From assembly GCA_051306415.1 (NCBI GenBank), contig JBPPNE010000139.1, forward strand, positions 1-32,853: a stretch of DNA of 32,853 nt, written 5' to 3'. Source of the stretch: CBDDRG01 sp051306415. GTDB taxonomy: Bacteria > Pseudomonadota > Gammaproteobacteria > Pseudomonadales > Porticoccaceae. The first letter of the stretch is position 1; every line of letters begins with the position of its first letter. Below are positions 1 to 8,362 of this stretch, piece by piece. A model generated the notes under the pieces. The model did not search any database. It was not told where the DNA came from and was given only the letters and a program-made list of their open reading frames with translations. The translations under genes were made by a program, and so were the position numbers.

Positions 1-1505
1 ACGTCAAAGTCATCGCCAACGAGGTGCTGTCCACGATCAAACCGCTGGACTCGCTACTGCTGCCCGTCGACAACATGGGCGGTAATACGCCGCGCAAGAA
101 TCTCCGCGCGATTCACCAGTTCCTCGATAGCGATGGCGCATTGATCATTTTTCCGTCTGGCGAAGTCTCGCGCTTTGGTGCCAAGGGCGTGCGCGACGGC
201 GAGTGGCAAACTGGTTTTCTGCGCATTGCCGCGGCGGCAAAAGCACCGATCCTGCCAATCTATGTGGATGGCCGCAACTCGGCGTTTTTCTATGCGCTGT
301 CCTTCCTCGCCCGCCCGCTGTCAACATTGTGGCTGGTGCGGGAAATGTTCAAACAGGCCAAGCGCTGCATCGACGTGCGTATCGGCCAGCCCATCGGCTA
401 TCGCGGCTATCACCGAGTCAATGTCCCGTTGGCGGAGAAAGCCCGGCTGGTGCGCCGCCATCTGTACCGGATCGGCAGCGGCCGCCCGCCCATCCTGGCG
501 ACCGAAAAGGCGATCGCCCATCCCGAAGACCGTTTGCAGCTACGCAATGAAATTCGTGCCTGCGAACGTCTCGGCGAGACCGGAGACAGCAAGCAGATCT
601 ATCTGTATCGCCACCAGCCCGACTCCAGCATCATGCGCGAAATCGGCCGTCTGCGTGAACTGACGTTCCGCGCGGTCGGCGAGGGCACCGGCGAGCGCCG
701 CGACATCGACAGCTACGACCACCACTATCTGCACCTGCTGCTGTGGGACAACGAAGCCCTGGAAATCGCCGGCGCCTACCGCCTGTGCGACGTCGCTGCC
801 ACCGCTCAAACGCTGGACAAGGGATTTCTTTACACCAGCACCTTGTTCAACTACACGCCGGCGATGAACCCCTATCTGGAACGGGGGCTGGAACTGGGTC
901 GCAGCTTTGTGCAACCCAGTTACTGGGGCAAACGCAGCCTGGACTATCTGTGGTATGGCATCGGTGCGTTTCTGCGCAAAAACCCCCAATATCGCTACCT
1001 GTTCGGCCCCGTCACCCTCAGCAACAACTATCCACCCCGCGCCATGGCCATGCTGGTTCACTTTTACCAGCGCCACTTCAAGTCACTGCAAGTGCTTGCC
1101 GAACCCCGGCTACCGTTTACCATCAACGCCGACGATCAGGCGGAATTGGCGCGGCGTTATCCTGGCCACAATCACCGCGAGGAGTTCAAGCAATTGAAAA
1201 GTGAATTGGCGCACATGGGCCTGAGTGTGCCGACACTCTACAAGCAATACACCGAGATTTGCGACGTCGGTGGCGTGCAATTCGCCGGTTTCAACATCGA
1301 TCCGACGTTCTCCGATTGCGTGGACGGCCTGGTCATCGTCGACCTCGCCCGCCTCAAACAGACGGCCCGCAAGCGGTATATCGAGCGGCATCCCACCACC
1401 ACTGCATCGGCGCCGGCCATCGACAACGATAGGCCCTGCAACGAACAATCCGCAACCCCCGCAGGCGAAAACCGGCACCGAGCCGACATCAGAGTTTCGC
1501 CTTGA
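1..1505 (+). CDS. PlsC/GNAT two-domain acyltransferase, 5' partial
   Basis: The reading frame is open to the left edge (frame starting at base 3), so the true start lies outside; a GTG at 24 is probably internal. The first part resembles the C-terminal half of a PlsC-type glycerophospholipid acyltransferase: a FPSGEVSR block corresponds to the FPEGTRS motif, but the upstream HX4D motif is not in the window. From about residue 190 of the visible protein a GNAT-like (OlsB/hemolysin-type) N-acyltransferase domain follows, with ELGRSFV, a YWG block and FGPVTLSN. This domain order recalls bifunctional ornithine-lipid synthases (OlsF), which would make lyso-ornithine lipid and then acylate it. That role is inference; another aminolipid or a plain lysophospholipid acyltransferase is possible. 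The end overlaps the convergent ParA gene by 17 bases. Confidence 0.85.
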   Translation, partial: VKVIANEVLSTIKPLDSLLLPVDNMGGNTPRKNLRAIHQFLDSDGALIIFPSGEVSRFGAKGVRDGEWQTGFLRIAAAAKAPILPIYVDGRNSAFFYALSFLARPLSTLWLVREMFKQAKRCIDVRIGQPIGYRGYHRVNVPLAEKARLVRRHLYRIGSGRPPILATEKAIAHPEDRLQLRNEIRACERLGETGDSKQIYLYRHQPDSSIMREIGRLRELTFRAVGEGTGERRDIDSYDHHYLHLLLWDNEALEIAGAYRLCDVAATAQTLDKGFLYTSTLFNYTPAMNPYLERGLELGRSFVQPSYWGKRSLDYLWYGIGAFLRKNPQYRYLFGPVTLSNNYPPRAMAMLVHFYQRHFKSLQVLAEPRLPFTINADDQAELARRYPGHNHREEFKQLKSELAHMGLSVPTLYKQYTEICDVGGVQFAGFNIDPTFSDCVDGLVIVDLARLKQTARKRYIERHPTTTASAPAIDNDRPCNEQSATPAGENRHRADIRVSP

Positions 1506-2229
1506 CCTCTTTCCACAGCGCACGATAGGCATCGGCAGCGCGACTGCTATGGGCGAAGGTGTCAACCGGCGCGCGATGCAGTCCCATGCGTTCGATCTCG
1601 CTGGCGTAGGGAATCGTGTGAGTGAGCAGGTTTTGTAGCGTCGATGGCGGCCGCTCGATAATCAGTCGGTGCAGGCTCTTGCGCAGATCCACCATCGAAA
1701 AGAACGGCAGCACCGTCAACCCGGTCAATTTCCGGTCGGCACAGAACTGCTGTAATTGGGCCAGGGTTCGCAGTGACAGCGTGGTGGGAATAGTGGGCAC
1801 CAGCAGAACGTCGGCGGCCGCCAGCACGTTCTCGGACACCAGGGAGATGCCCGGCGGACAGTCGAGGAACAGGTAATCGTAGTCGTCCCGCAACGGTTTC
1901 AGTAGCTTCGCCAACCGCTTGTTGGATTTACTGAAGTCCTCAAGAATCAAATCCATGTTGCGGTAGGAAAAATCTGCCGGGATCAGATCGAGATGGGCGT
2001 AATCCGTCGCTTTGATGGCGTCATCAAGCGCACCCTTGCGCCGTAACAATTGTCGGCCACCGCCCTTGACCCGAGGCTTTACCCGAAAATAAAAACTCGC
2101 TGCCGCCTGTGGATCGAGATCCCACATCAGGGTGGCGCGTCCATCGAGCGCACTGAGATAGGCCAGATTGACGGCAGACGCGGTTTTCCCGACGCCGCCC
2201 TTGATGTTGTAACAGGCAATGATTTTCAT
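1489..2229 (-). CDS. ParA-family (MinD/ParA) partitioning ATPase
   Basis: This 246-residue protein has the complete ParA signature. It carries a deviant Walker A (KGGVGKT, residues 10-16), a Walker A' block (WDLDPQ, Asp38) and a Walker B (LFLDCPPG, Asp123). There is no N-terminal helix-turn-helix, so it is the short type of ParA found with chromosomal or organelle-positioning systems rather than a type Ia plasmid ParA. No parB gene or parS-like repeat is visible. It begins 7 bases after the stop of the CHAD gene on the same strand, so the two are almost certainly one operon. Such ATPases form dynamic gradients on the nucleoid and move a cargo; the CHAD protein next door is the obvious candidate adaptor (inference). 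Confidence 0.93.
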   Translation of the reverse strand: MKIIACYNIKGGVGKTASAVNLAYLSALDGRATLMWDLDPQAAASFYFRVKPRVKGGGRQLLRRKGALDDAIKATDYAHLDLIPADFSYRNMDLILEDFSKSNKRLAKLLKPLRDDYDYLFLDCPPGISLVSENVLAAADVLLVPTIPTTLSLRTLAQLQQFCADRKLTGLTVLPFFSMVDLRKSLHRLIIERPPSTLQNLLTHTIPYASEIERMGLHRAPVDTFAHSSRAADAYRALWKEVKAKL

Positions 2230-2236
2230 GGTTCGC

Positions 2237-3826
2237 TCAGCCTGATTTCAGTTGAAACAACGCGCGGAAGCGTTTGCGAGCTTTATCCTGAGCAATCGCC
2301 CGCAAGCATCGCGGAAAATCCGCGCGCAATGCGCGCTGGCGTCGTCGATACCCTTCCAGGAGACGTTCCAGCGCCCGCCGCTCCGCTTCCGGCAGTGATT
2401 CCGGTTTCGCGCCATCGTGGTGGAATTGCCCAATCAGCATCATCTGCATCTCAATGTCCTGGTATTTGCCGAGGTTGCTCTGCAGCCGTTTCAATTTACG
2501 CAACAGGGCTTCAACTTCATCGGCAGCATAGAGCTCGGCGAACAATGTCATCAGATAGTTGAGTTTCTTGCAGGTTTTGCGCAGATCATGGAAGGCGCTG
2601 CCAGTGGTCGCCGCATCCAGCGCTTCACCTTGGCGCAATACTTTCTTGTACAGACGTGCGCTGCGCTGACGAATCACCGCGCTGATCGGCTTCGCAGCCA
2701 AGCCCGCGCTCACCACAGCAAGCTCAGAGGCGGCCGCACTGCCGCCCGGCGTGCGCAGCAGAAACCGCCGCCACTTCGCCTTGAGGCGATGATAGCGAGT
2801 GGAGGCCAGTGCGGCGCAAAGGGTTTCACGTTCCTGCCCGTGGCGCTCGCGCAGATAGTCCTCGAACGAACCAGCTCCCCCGCTCTGCCCTGCTGGCAAC
2901 GATGCCCGATAGCCAGCGAAGGCAAACAGTGCCACATCCAGATCGCGACTGGCACCGGTGAGAGCTCCGAGCCAGGCGAAAGCGGCAACCATACTTGCGT
3001 TGCAATCAGCGCCAAGCTCCCCGCGCAACTGCTTGATGACCGCCTCGGTAGTGCGCACCGCGATGCGAAAATCGTGGAGAAACTCGCTGTCCGTACCGGC
3101 CACAACCCCCGCCTCGTTGGCCTCCATTTCCGCCAGCAGCCAGAGCAGTATCTGGCGTATTGCGATGTCGGCGGGTATCGACTCATCCACCACCGGTTTG
3201 CTCCGCTTCTGCGGTTTCGATGGCGGCTTGGCAAGGAACCCGAGGAGCGGCTCCAGCACATGGGAGACGGCGGGCTGCAACGAAAAATCCGCTTTCAATC
3301 GACGTTCAAGCTGGCGGGTAGTTTTTTCATAGCCCCGCAGCGGCTCAAGCATCAACTGCTTGCCCGTCACCGGGGCCGATGACGCTTTCGATCCGAGCAG
3401 CCGATAGTCTTCCGCGCACAGCCGTGCAATCGTTTTGTCGTCTCCATCGCGCGCATCGAAATGCAGCCGGCGGACTTCGAGTATACCGATCCGCTGTAGG
3501 CCTTGATCCTCCAGTCGCTGCTGCAATTGGGTGCTCAGGCGACTGCCTGGCAAGGCTGCCGCCAGTAGCGGTGGCGGATCGAGCAGAGGCATCGAGTCCA
3601 ACAATCTGCCAGTGTGAAGCGCGCGTAAACAGAGCTGCGCGTGGGCTCCTGTCGACTCCCACGCCAGTATCTGACCGACGCTAAGCAGTCGCCCATCGGC
3701 GCTGTCATAGAGCTCCCATCGGCTGCTCTGCTGACCGGTCGGGATCAGGGGCAACCATTGCTGGAGCTGCCTGCTCAGGCGACGCAGACTGACCCGACGA
3801 TGCAGACCAAAGAGCGTAGATATCAT
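2237..3826 (-). CDS. CHAD domain protein with degenerate CYTH-like N-terminus
   Basis: A 529-residue protein. The C-terminal half has the two helical repeats of a CHAD domain: LHDFRIAVR near His251 and FHDLRKTCKKL near His413, with many conserved Arg/Lys. CHAD domains bind polyphosphate through this basic, histidine-rich surface and localise to polyphosphate granules. The N-terminal 180 residues contain beta-strand-like stretches (EVRRLHFDARDGDDKTIARL) reminiscent of a CYTH triphosphate tunnel domain, but I cannot see the ExExK motif, so this part is probably non-catalytic. Residues 200-215 are a proline/lysine-rich linker. It is first in a two-gene operon with the ParA ATPase just downstream. 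The pairing suggests a granule-linked structural role rather than metabolism (inference). Confidence 0.88.
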   Translation of the reverse strand: MISTLFGLHRRVSLRRLSRQLQQWLPLIPTGQQSSRWELYDSADGRLLSVGQILAWESTGAHAQLCLRALHTGRLLDSMPLLDPPPLLAAALPGSRLSTQLQQRLEDQGLQRIGILEVRRLHFDARDGDDKTIARLCAEDYRLLGSKASSAPVTGKQLMLEPLRGYEKTTRQLERRLKADFSLQPAVSHVLEPLLGFLAKPPSKPQKRSKPVVDESIPADIAIRQILLWLLAEMEANEAGVVAGTDSEFLHDFRIAVRTTEAVIKQLRGELGADCNASMVAAFAWLGALTGASRDLDVALFAFAGYRASLPAGQSGGAGSFEDYLRERHGQERETLCAALASTRYHRLKAKWRRFLLRTPGGSAAASELAVVSAGLAAKPISAVIRQRSARLYKKVLRQGEALDAATTGSAFHDLRKTCKKLNYLMTLFAELYAADEVEALLRKLKRLQSNLGKYQDIEMQMMLIGQFHHDGAKPESLPEAERRALERLLEGYRRRQRALRADFPRCLRAIAQDKARKRFRALFQLKSG

Positions 3827-3989
3827 CGGTGGGTGGTCGCGCGGCGATCCAGCCAGCGCCCCGAACGTGACCTGGCAACCAGGCCGACGCGTTTGCTGCG
3901 GCCGCGCTCACACTCTGCGGCACGCGCAATAATCGGTGCCCTGATCTGTGGCGAGGTATGGTGCGACAGCGCGAACCGGACGCGGTACC

Positions 3990-4020
3990 GAATCGGTGCG
4001 CGGAATATCGCCACCGATTC
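3990..4020 (-). terminator. Hairpin downstream of the DUF4910 gene
   Basis: The 9-base arms GAATCGGTG and CACCGATTC flank a 13-base loop that can itself pair GCG with CGC. The hairpin lies about 10 bases past the stop codon of the minus-strand aminopeptidase-like gene. No U-tract follows, so it may be a 3'-end stabiliser or a weak, Rho-assisted terminator. The rest of 3827-4029 shows no convincing gene. Confidence 0.4.
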
Positions 4021-4029
4021 CACAGTGGC

Positions 4030-5340
4030 TTAGTCGCCCAGCGCCGCAGATGGTTTCAGCAGCCCATGCTCAACCAGCACCGCCGCCGTCGCCTGGATGG
4101 CCTCAAAGCCATAGCCGGATTTCTTCGCGATATCGAGCAGGCTGTGGTCGCCGTCGGAGAGATTGAGCACCCAGAGGATGGCCATCTCGCTGACGCCATC
4201 CTGCGAGGCGCCACCGACGGCCGTGTACAGTCCCCGCTTGCCGAGACGCGGCTCGCACTTGGGGTTCTGGTTCAGATAACACTGGTTGCCGTCGAGAATG
4301 TCCAGGGCCCGAGCGCACCTGTCGATGGAATCGCGCAGCGAATCCATACTGAGAAAATCCAGATTGTCGGCCGAGGTGTGGTACTCGGGGTAGTGGCCGT
4401 GATGGGTGCGCATGACGCAGCCAACGGGAAGATTGAATCCCGGCGAGCAGAATTGCCGTTCATCGTAGCCATAGGGCGAGAACTCGATGACTGCTGATTC
4501 ACCGGGGCTAGAGTCCAGGATGTACCCGAACACCTCGTCGATCTCGGCATCACCGCGCCGACTTTTCTTGTAGGTAACGCCGCCGCGGTCGCCGACTCCC
4601 GCGACGACAAAGCCGTGCGCAATGGCCGCGGCTTTAGCCTCGTTCAGCGCCAGCCAGGTGATCGAGCCAATGGTGCCGGGAATAAACAAAAACCGGTGGG
4701 TGTAACGGCGCGGCCGCTCGCGCAACTTCTCGACGAGAGCGGTTACCAGCGCTATGCCGGACAGATTGTCATTGGCCAGCGACGGGTGACAAACGTGGCA
4801 GGTGATTAGTATTTCCGCCGTCGATTCGCCAGCCAGGACGTATTCGCCGTAACTGAGAGATCCGGCTGCCAGTGTGGAATCGATGCAGACTTCGTACTCT
4901 TCATCCGCCAGTGCCAGCAGTTGATGGTGAGACAGGCAAAAGCCCCAGGTCTCCTTGTAATAACTGGTGCGGTAGGGCACCCAGTCGGGTCGATCCGGCA
5001 GACTGAACAAATGTGGCTTGAGCTCATCCAGCGCCATCTTTCCCTTGAACGGGACGCTGTAATTCACCACATGCAGATTGCAATGGGCGAAATCGACCAC
5101 CTTGTGACCACTAGCATCCTTGATGTAGGCATCGCGGATATTCCACTCCTTCGGCACCTCCCAGTCGAACACTGGCGTGCCGCTGGCCACTTCGCGAATT
5201 TCGAGGGGAATGTACTTCTGCAGTATCCGCAACGTCTGCCGCACACCGTCGCCGGTAATACTTCGGCAGATCGGGTACAGCTCGGCGATCAGGCCGGAAA
5301 GTTCCAGGTTACTCAAACCGCCGCTACTGCCAAGCGCCAT
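4030..5340 (-). CDS. DUF4910 aminopeptidase-like protein (M28-type fold)
   Basis: This 436-residue protein matches the DUF4910/DUF2172 family: an aminopeptidase-like core interrupted by an inserted domain, followed by a C-terminal winged helix. Likely metal ligands are visible: His182 and His185 in CHVCHPSLANDNLSG, Asp191 in the same block, and His321 in YHTSADN, the pattern of M28 zinc peptidases. The start of the conserved region (LYPICRSITGDGVRQTL) is typical. Family members often sit in surface-polysaccharide clusters and their substrate is uncertain; here no sugar genes are adjacent. The ATG at 5340 has only a weak Shine-Dalgarno. It is probably independent of the CHAD operon because 203 bases with a hairpin separate them. 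Confidence 0.85.
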   Translation of the reverse strand: MALGSSGGLSNLELSGLIAELYPICRSITGDGVRQTLRILQKYIPLEIREVASGTPVFDWEVPKEWNIRDAYIKDASGHKVVDFAHCNLHVVNYSVPFKGKMALDELKPHLFSLPDRPDWVPYRTSYYKETWGFCLSHHQLLALADEEYEVCIDSTLAAGSLSYGEYVLAGESTAEILITCHVCHPSLANDNLSGIALVTALVEKLRERPRRYTHRFLFIPGTIGSITWLALNEAKAAAIAHGFVVAGVGDRGGVTYKKSRRGDAEIDEVFGYILDSSPGESAVIEFSPYGYDERQFCSPGFNLPVGCVMRTHHGHYPEYHTSADNLDFLSMDSLRDSIDRCARALDILDGNQCYLNQNPKCEPRLGKRGLYTAVGGASQDGVSEMAILWVLNLSDGDHSLLDIAKKSGYGFEAIQATAAVLVEHGLLKPSAALGD

Positions 5341-5406
5341 TGAATTAGTCTCGCGAAGATGGATGCTGAAGAAAATTTATTGGCGCCTTGCCCAACACGG
5401 GAGCGC

Positions 5407-6030
5407 TCAGCAGGACACCCCGGTTCCTCGCAGCGCGCAATAACCCTGCGGGTTTTTGCCAAGGTATTGCTGATGGTAGTCCTCGGCGTAATAGAATTCC
5501 GGTGCTGCACACACTTCAGTGGTTATCGCCGGATAACCCGCCTTGGCGAGGGCGAGTTGATACTGCGCCATACTTTCCCCGGCTTGCCGCAACTGCTCGG
5601 CACCATGGCAATAAATCGCCGAGCGATACTGGGTGCCCATGTCGTTGCCCTGCCGCATGCCCTGGGTCGGGTCATGAATTTCCCAGAACAGCTTTAACAG
5701 CTTGGCGTAGCTCGTCTGCTTGGGATCGAACACCACCATCACCACCTCGGTATGTCCGGTCAGTCCCGAGCAGACTTCTTCGTAACTGGGGTTGGGCGTC
5801 AGTCCTCCGGCATAGCCGACGGCCGTGGAGAACACACCTTCTTGCTGCCAGAAACGTCGCTCTGCGCCCCAAAAGCAGCCGAGACCAAAGACGGCAATCA
5901 CCATTCCGACGGGGAACGGCGGCGTCAGCGGATTGCCATTGATGAAATGCTTTTCCGGCACTCGCATCACGGCGGTACGTCCCGGCAGAGCTTTATCCGG
6001 CCTCGGCAGCGCGCCCTTTGAATTACCCAT
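5407..6030 (-). CDS. msrA: Peptide-methionine (S)-S-oxide reductase MsrA
   Basis: MsrA reduces the S-epimer of methionine sulfoxide in proteins, using thioredoxin. The catalytic block GLGCFWGAER (Cys52) is present, with the family motifs VGYAGG, NPSYEEVCSG and HTEVV following in order. Cys207 at the very C-terminus and Cys198 in the YCALRGTGVSC tail are candidate resolving cysteines. I chose ATG at 6030; a GTG three codons upstream at 6039 is also open. The extended N-terminus of about 45 residues before the catalytic motif is that of the long E. coli-like form. There is no msrB nearby. It is divergent from the thioesterase pair across a 212-base spacer. Confidence 0.96.
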   Translation of the reverse strand: MGNSKGALPRPDKALPGRTAVMRVPEKHFINGNPLTPPFPVGMVIAVFGLGCFWGAERRFWQQEGVFSTAVGYAGGLTPNPSYEEVCSGLTGHTEVVMVVFDPKQTSYAKLLKLFWEIHDPTQGMRQGNDMGTQYRSAIYCHGAEQLRQAGESMAQYQLALAKAGYPAITTEVCAAPEFYYAEDYHQQYLGKNPQGYCALRGTGVSC

Positions 6031-6039
6031 AACAGCCAC

Positions 6040-6242
6040 CCGATGTTGTCAGTCCAAAGCCCCAAATATACCACTGAATGTTCGCCGACGGTTTACACCG
6101 ATCGTTTCAATCCCGCCACGGCGGTATTATCCACCGCCAGCCTTTGGCATAATCCAAGCCCCTGTCGGGTGGAGCCCCGCACACCCCCGGGGCGACTTGC
6201 GTAGGCTTTGAGCAGCAACTTAGCGATGGATATACCAGCACC
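6040..6242. other. Divergent intergenic region between msrA and the thioesterases
   Basis: This region must hold promoters for both directions. I see a small inverted repeat GGCGGT/ACCGCC at 6120-6138 that encloses a TATTAT-like stretch, and a GC-rich block near 6170-6195. No promoter can be assigned with confidence, and no gene is seen. Confidence 0.3.
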
Positions 6243-6746
6243 ATGACCGACCACCAATTGCTCGCGCGCATCAGAAGTTTTCGCGCCGATCCGAAAAACC
6301 AATCGCCTCACGCCCTCTTCGTCGGCCTTGAGTTGATGGACATTGATCGTGGTCGCGGCACCGTCAGGATTCCCTACTCCGCCGATCTCGCCGGCGACCC
6401 GGAAACCGGTGTGCTGCACGGCGGTCTGATCACCGCGGCGCTGGATTCCGCCTGCGGGCTCGCCGTCATCGCCGCTTTCGACCATCGCCTGGGCATCGCG
6501 ACGCTGGATTTGCGCATCGATTATCTAAAGCCGGCCACACCGGGCGAAGCCGTGGTGGCCGCGGCGCATTGCTACAAGACCACGCGCAACGTCTGTTTTG
6601 TCCGCGGCATTGCCTACCACGGCGATAATCCGGATGATCCCATTGCCAATTGCACGGCAACCTTCATGATCACCGCCGATTCCGCCCGCGATACCGACAT
6701 GGCCAACAATCTCCCTGTCGCGCACACGACCGCGGGTGCGCCGTGA
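6243..6746 (+). CDS. PaaI-type hotdog thioesterase (first of a pair)
   Basis: A 167-residue single-hotdog protein of the PaaI/4HBT superfamily, which hydrolyses acyl- or aryl-CoA thioesters. The central helix block GVLHGGLITAALDSACGLAV carries the family HGG signature and the Asp expected to take part in catalysis. The strand DLRIDYLKPATPGE is also typical. The stop codon overlaps the GTG start of the next gene (GTGA), implying translational coupling. Two different subunits encoded back to back suggest either a hetero-oligomer or two enzymes with different chain preference (inference). The downstream esterase/SDR genes support a role in ester or acyl-CoA breakdown. Confidence 0.9.
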   Translation: MTDHQLLARIRSFRADPKNQSPHALFVGLELMDIDRGRGTVRIPYSADLAGDPETGVLHGGLITAALDSACGLAVIAAFDHRLGIATLDLRIDYLKPATPGEAVVAAAHCYKTTRNVCFVRGIAYHGDNPDDPIANCTATFMITADSARDTDMANNLPVAHTTAGAP

Positions 6747-7192
6747 CTGTGATGGAGCTCATTCGGCACGCCAAAGACACCGGCGATTTCACGCTGTTAT
6801 CGACCGGCATACCCTACATGCGCACGCTGGGCATCGAGGTGCGCGAGACCGGTGGCGTGCTGACGATGACGTTGCGCGCGAACCGCAAGCTGACCGGTAA
6901 TCCCTGGCTTCCGGCGCTCCACGGCGGCGTTATCGGCGGCTTGCTGGAGACCGCCGCGATCATTCAGTTGGCGCACGATCAGGACAGCGATAAATTGCCC
7001 AAAACCATTAATATCACCGTCGAATACCTACGCTCCGGCCGCATCGAGGATTTGCACGCCCGCGCCCTGGTCACCAAGCAGGGACGCCGGGTTGCCAATG
7101 TGCAGGTACAGTGCTGGCAGGCGGATCCGGATAAACCGGTGGCCACGCTGCATGGCCATTTCCTGCTGGGTGAGTCCAAGACCCAGCCGTAG
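6743..7192 (+). CDS. PaaI-type hotdog thioesterase (second of a pair)
   Basis: A second hotdog-fold thioesterase, 149 residues from the GTG at 6743, which overlaps the previous stop (GTGA). An ATG at 6752 is an alternative start. It has LPALHGGVIGGLLETAAIIQL, so the HGG motif is kept but the usual acidic Asp of the helix is Glu here. The later strand block INITVEYLRSGR is normal for the family. Sequence similarity to the upstream thioesterase is limited to the fold motifs, so this is an old pair rather than a recent duplicate. It is the coupled partner of the upstream gene and lies 110 bases before the first esterase. Confidence 0.88.
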   Translation: MTVMELIRHAKDTGDFTLLSTGIPYMRTLGIEVRETGGVLTMTLRANRKLTGNPWLPALHGGVIGGLLETAAIIQLAHDQDSDKLPKTINITVEYLRSGRIEDLHARALVTKQGRRVANVQVQCWQADPDKPVATLHGHFLLGESKTQP

Positions 7193-7302
7193 TGCCCTGC
7201 CGCTAAATGGCAGGAAGGAGAACGCGCCATCCTGCGGCGGTTGTGGCAGCCGTGGCGGATTGCGACCCAAAATAAATAGTCCCTTTGACCTAGGAGAACC
7301 TC

Positions 7303-8244
7303 ATGACCCTCGATCCCCAAGTCGCCGCTCTTCTCGAACGCGCGGCCAACAGCGATGCTCCGGCGCTGGGCGAAGGCACCCCGCAACAGGGACGTGAAAC
7401 CTTTGCAGCCATGACCGAACTCCTCGGCGTGCCCGCGCCGAAGGTCAAATCCATCGAGGAAATCCGCATACCCGGGCCCAGCGGCGACATTCGCACGCTG
7501 ATTATCACGCCGCGTCACGACACTGGCGGGCCGCTGCCCATCCTGATTTATTACCACGGCGGCGGCTGGGTCATCGGCAGCCCCGAGACGCACCAGCGGG
7601 AAGCCTGTTATTACGCCGATGCGGCGCAATGCATGGTCGTCGTGCCCGATTACCGGCTGGCGCCGGAACATCGCTTCCCCGCCGCGCCCCTCGACTGTTA
7701 TGCGGTGCTGGAATGGACGGCTACCAACGCGGCACGCCTGGGCGGAGACGCCCAACGGATTGCAGTCGCCGGCGACAGCGCCGGCGGCAATCTGGCCGCC
7801 GTGGTCGCGCAGATGACCACGGCGCGAAGTGGCCCCAGGCTCGCATTGCAACTGCTGGTTTACCCCGCTACCCGCATGGGTCAGAGCACCGAATCCTATC
7901 GCCTGTTCAACGACGGCTATTTCCTCACCGGCAAGGCGATGAACTGGTTTTTTGACCACTACCTGAGCTCGCACGAAGACCGGGACAATCCACTGGCGTC
8001 GCCGCTACTGGCGACAGACCTGAGCGGGCTGGCGCCGGCCTTTGTCATGACCGCGGGCTTCGACCCCCTGCGGGACGAAGGCGCTGCCTATGCCGACAGG
8101 CTCAAGGCGGCCGGCGTCGCCGTCGAATACGTCTGCTACGCCGATCAGATTCACGGCTTCGTATCCATGGCAGGCGCCATCGACCAGGGCCGGGCGTTTC
8201 TCGACCAAGCTGCTGGCGTTCTGCGTCGAGCGTTCTCCGCGTGA
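7303..8244 (+). CDS. Alpha/beta hydrolase, hormone-sensitive lipase family (IV)
   Basis: A 313-residue esterase. The HSL oxyanion-hole motif HGGGW is at residues 85-89, the nucleophile elbow GDSAGG has Ser159, and the later triad members fit Asp in FDPLRDEG and His in QIHGF. YRLAPEHRFPAA is also a family hallmark. No signal peptide is seen, so it should act in the cytoplasm on short- or medium-chain esters. The ATG is preceded by AGGAG at 7292-7296. It is less similar to the next two esterases than they are to each other. Confidence 0.93.
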   Translation: MTLDPQVAALLERAANSDAPALGEGTPQQGRETFAAMTELLGVPAPKVKSIEEIRIPGPSGDIRTLIITPRHDTGGPLPILIYYHGGGWVIGSPETHQREACYYADAAQCMVVVPDYRLAPEHRFPAAPLDCYAVLEWTATNAARLGGDAQRIAVAGDSAGGNLAAVVAQMTTARSGPRLALQLLVYPATRMGQSTESYRLFNDGYFLTGKAMNWFFDHYLSSHEDRDNPLASPLLATDLSGLAPAFVMTAGFDPLRDEGAAYADRLKAAGVAVEYVCYADQIHGFVSMAGAIDQGRAFLDQAAGVLRRAFSA

Positions 8245-8284
8245 CTGAGCAATGCCGTCGAAAAATTCGATAACACGTTACATC

Positions 8285-8312
8285 TTGATAGATAGGGTTT
8301 TGCCAATACATC
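8285..8312 (+). promoter_or_regulatory. Candidate sigma70-like promoter upstream of second esterase
   Basis: TTGATA (8285-8290) and TACATC (8307-8312) are 16 bases apart in a conspicuously AT-rich gap of about 118 bp between two esterase genes. The local composition contrasts with the GC-rich coding DNA. The -10 is imperfect, so this is a candidate only. Confidence 0.3.
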
Positions 8313-8321
8313 ATTAAACCA

Positions 8322-8350
8322 ATCACTAAAAATCAAGCTATCACTAAAAA
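8322..8350. repeat. 11-base direct repeat next to esterase start
   Basis: ATCACTAAAAA occurs exactly at 8322-8332 and 8340-8350, an 18-base period. The second copy runs into the Shine-Dalgarno AGAGGA of the esterase whose ATG is at 8363. The position suits a tandem operator or a leader element, but no known regulator site was recognised. Confidence 0.7.
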
Positions 8351-8362
8351 AGAGGAATCGTC

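Noticed and set aside
540..1076. Long minus-strand open frame (178 codons) opposite the acyltransferase
   Set aside because: It is antisense to a gene with clear family motifs, has an unnatural composition, and no ribosome-binding site.
3823..4023. Minus-strand 66-codon frame between CHAD and DUF4910 genes
   Set aside because: It overlaps the CHAD start, is arginine-rich, has no ribosome-binding site and includes the 3990-4020 hairpin.
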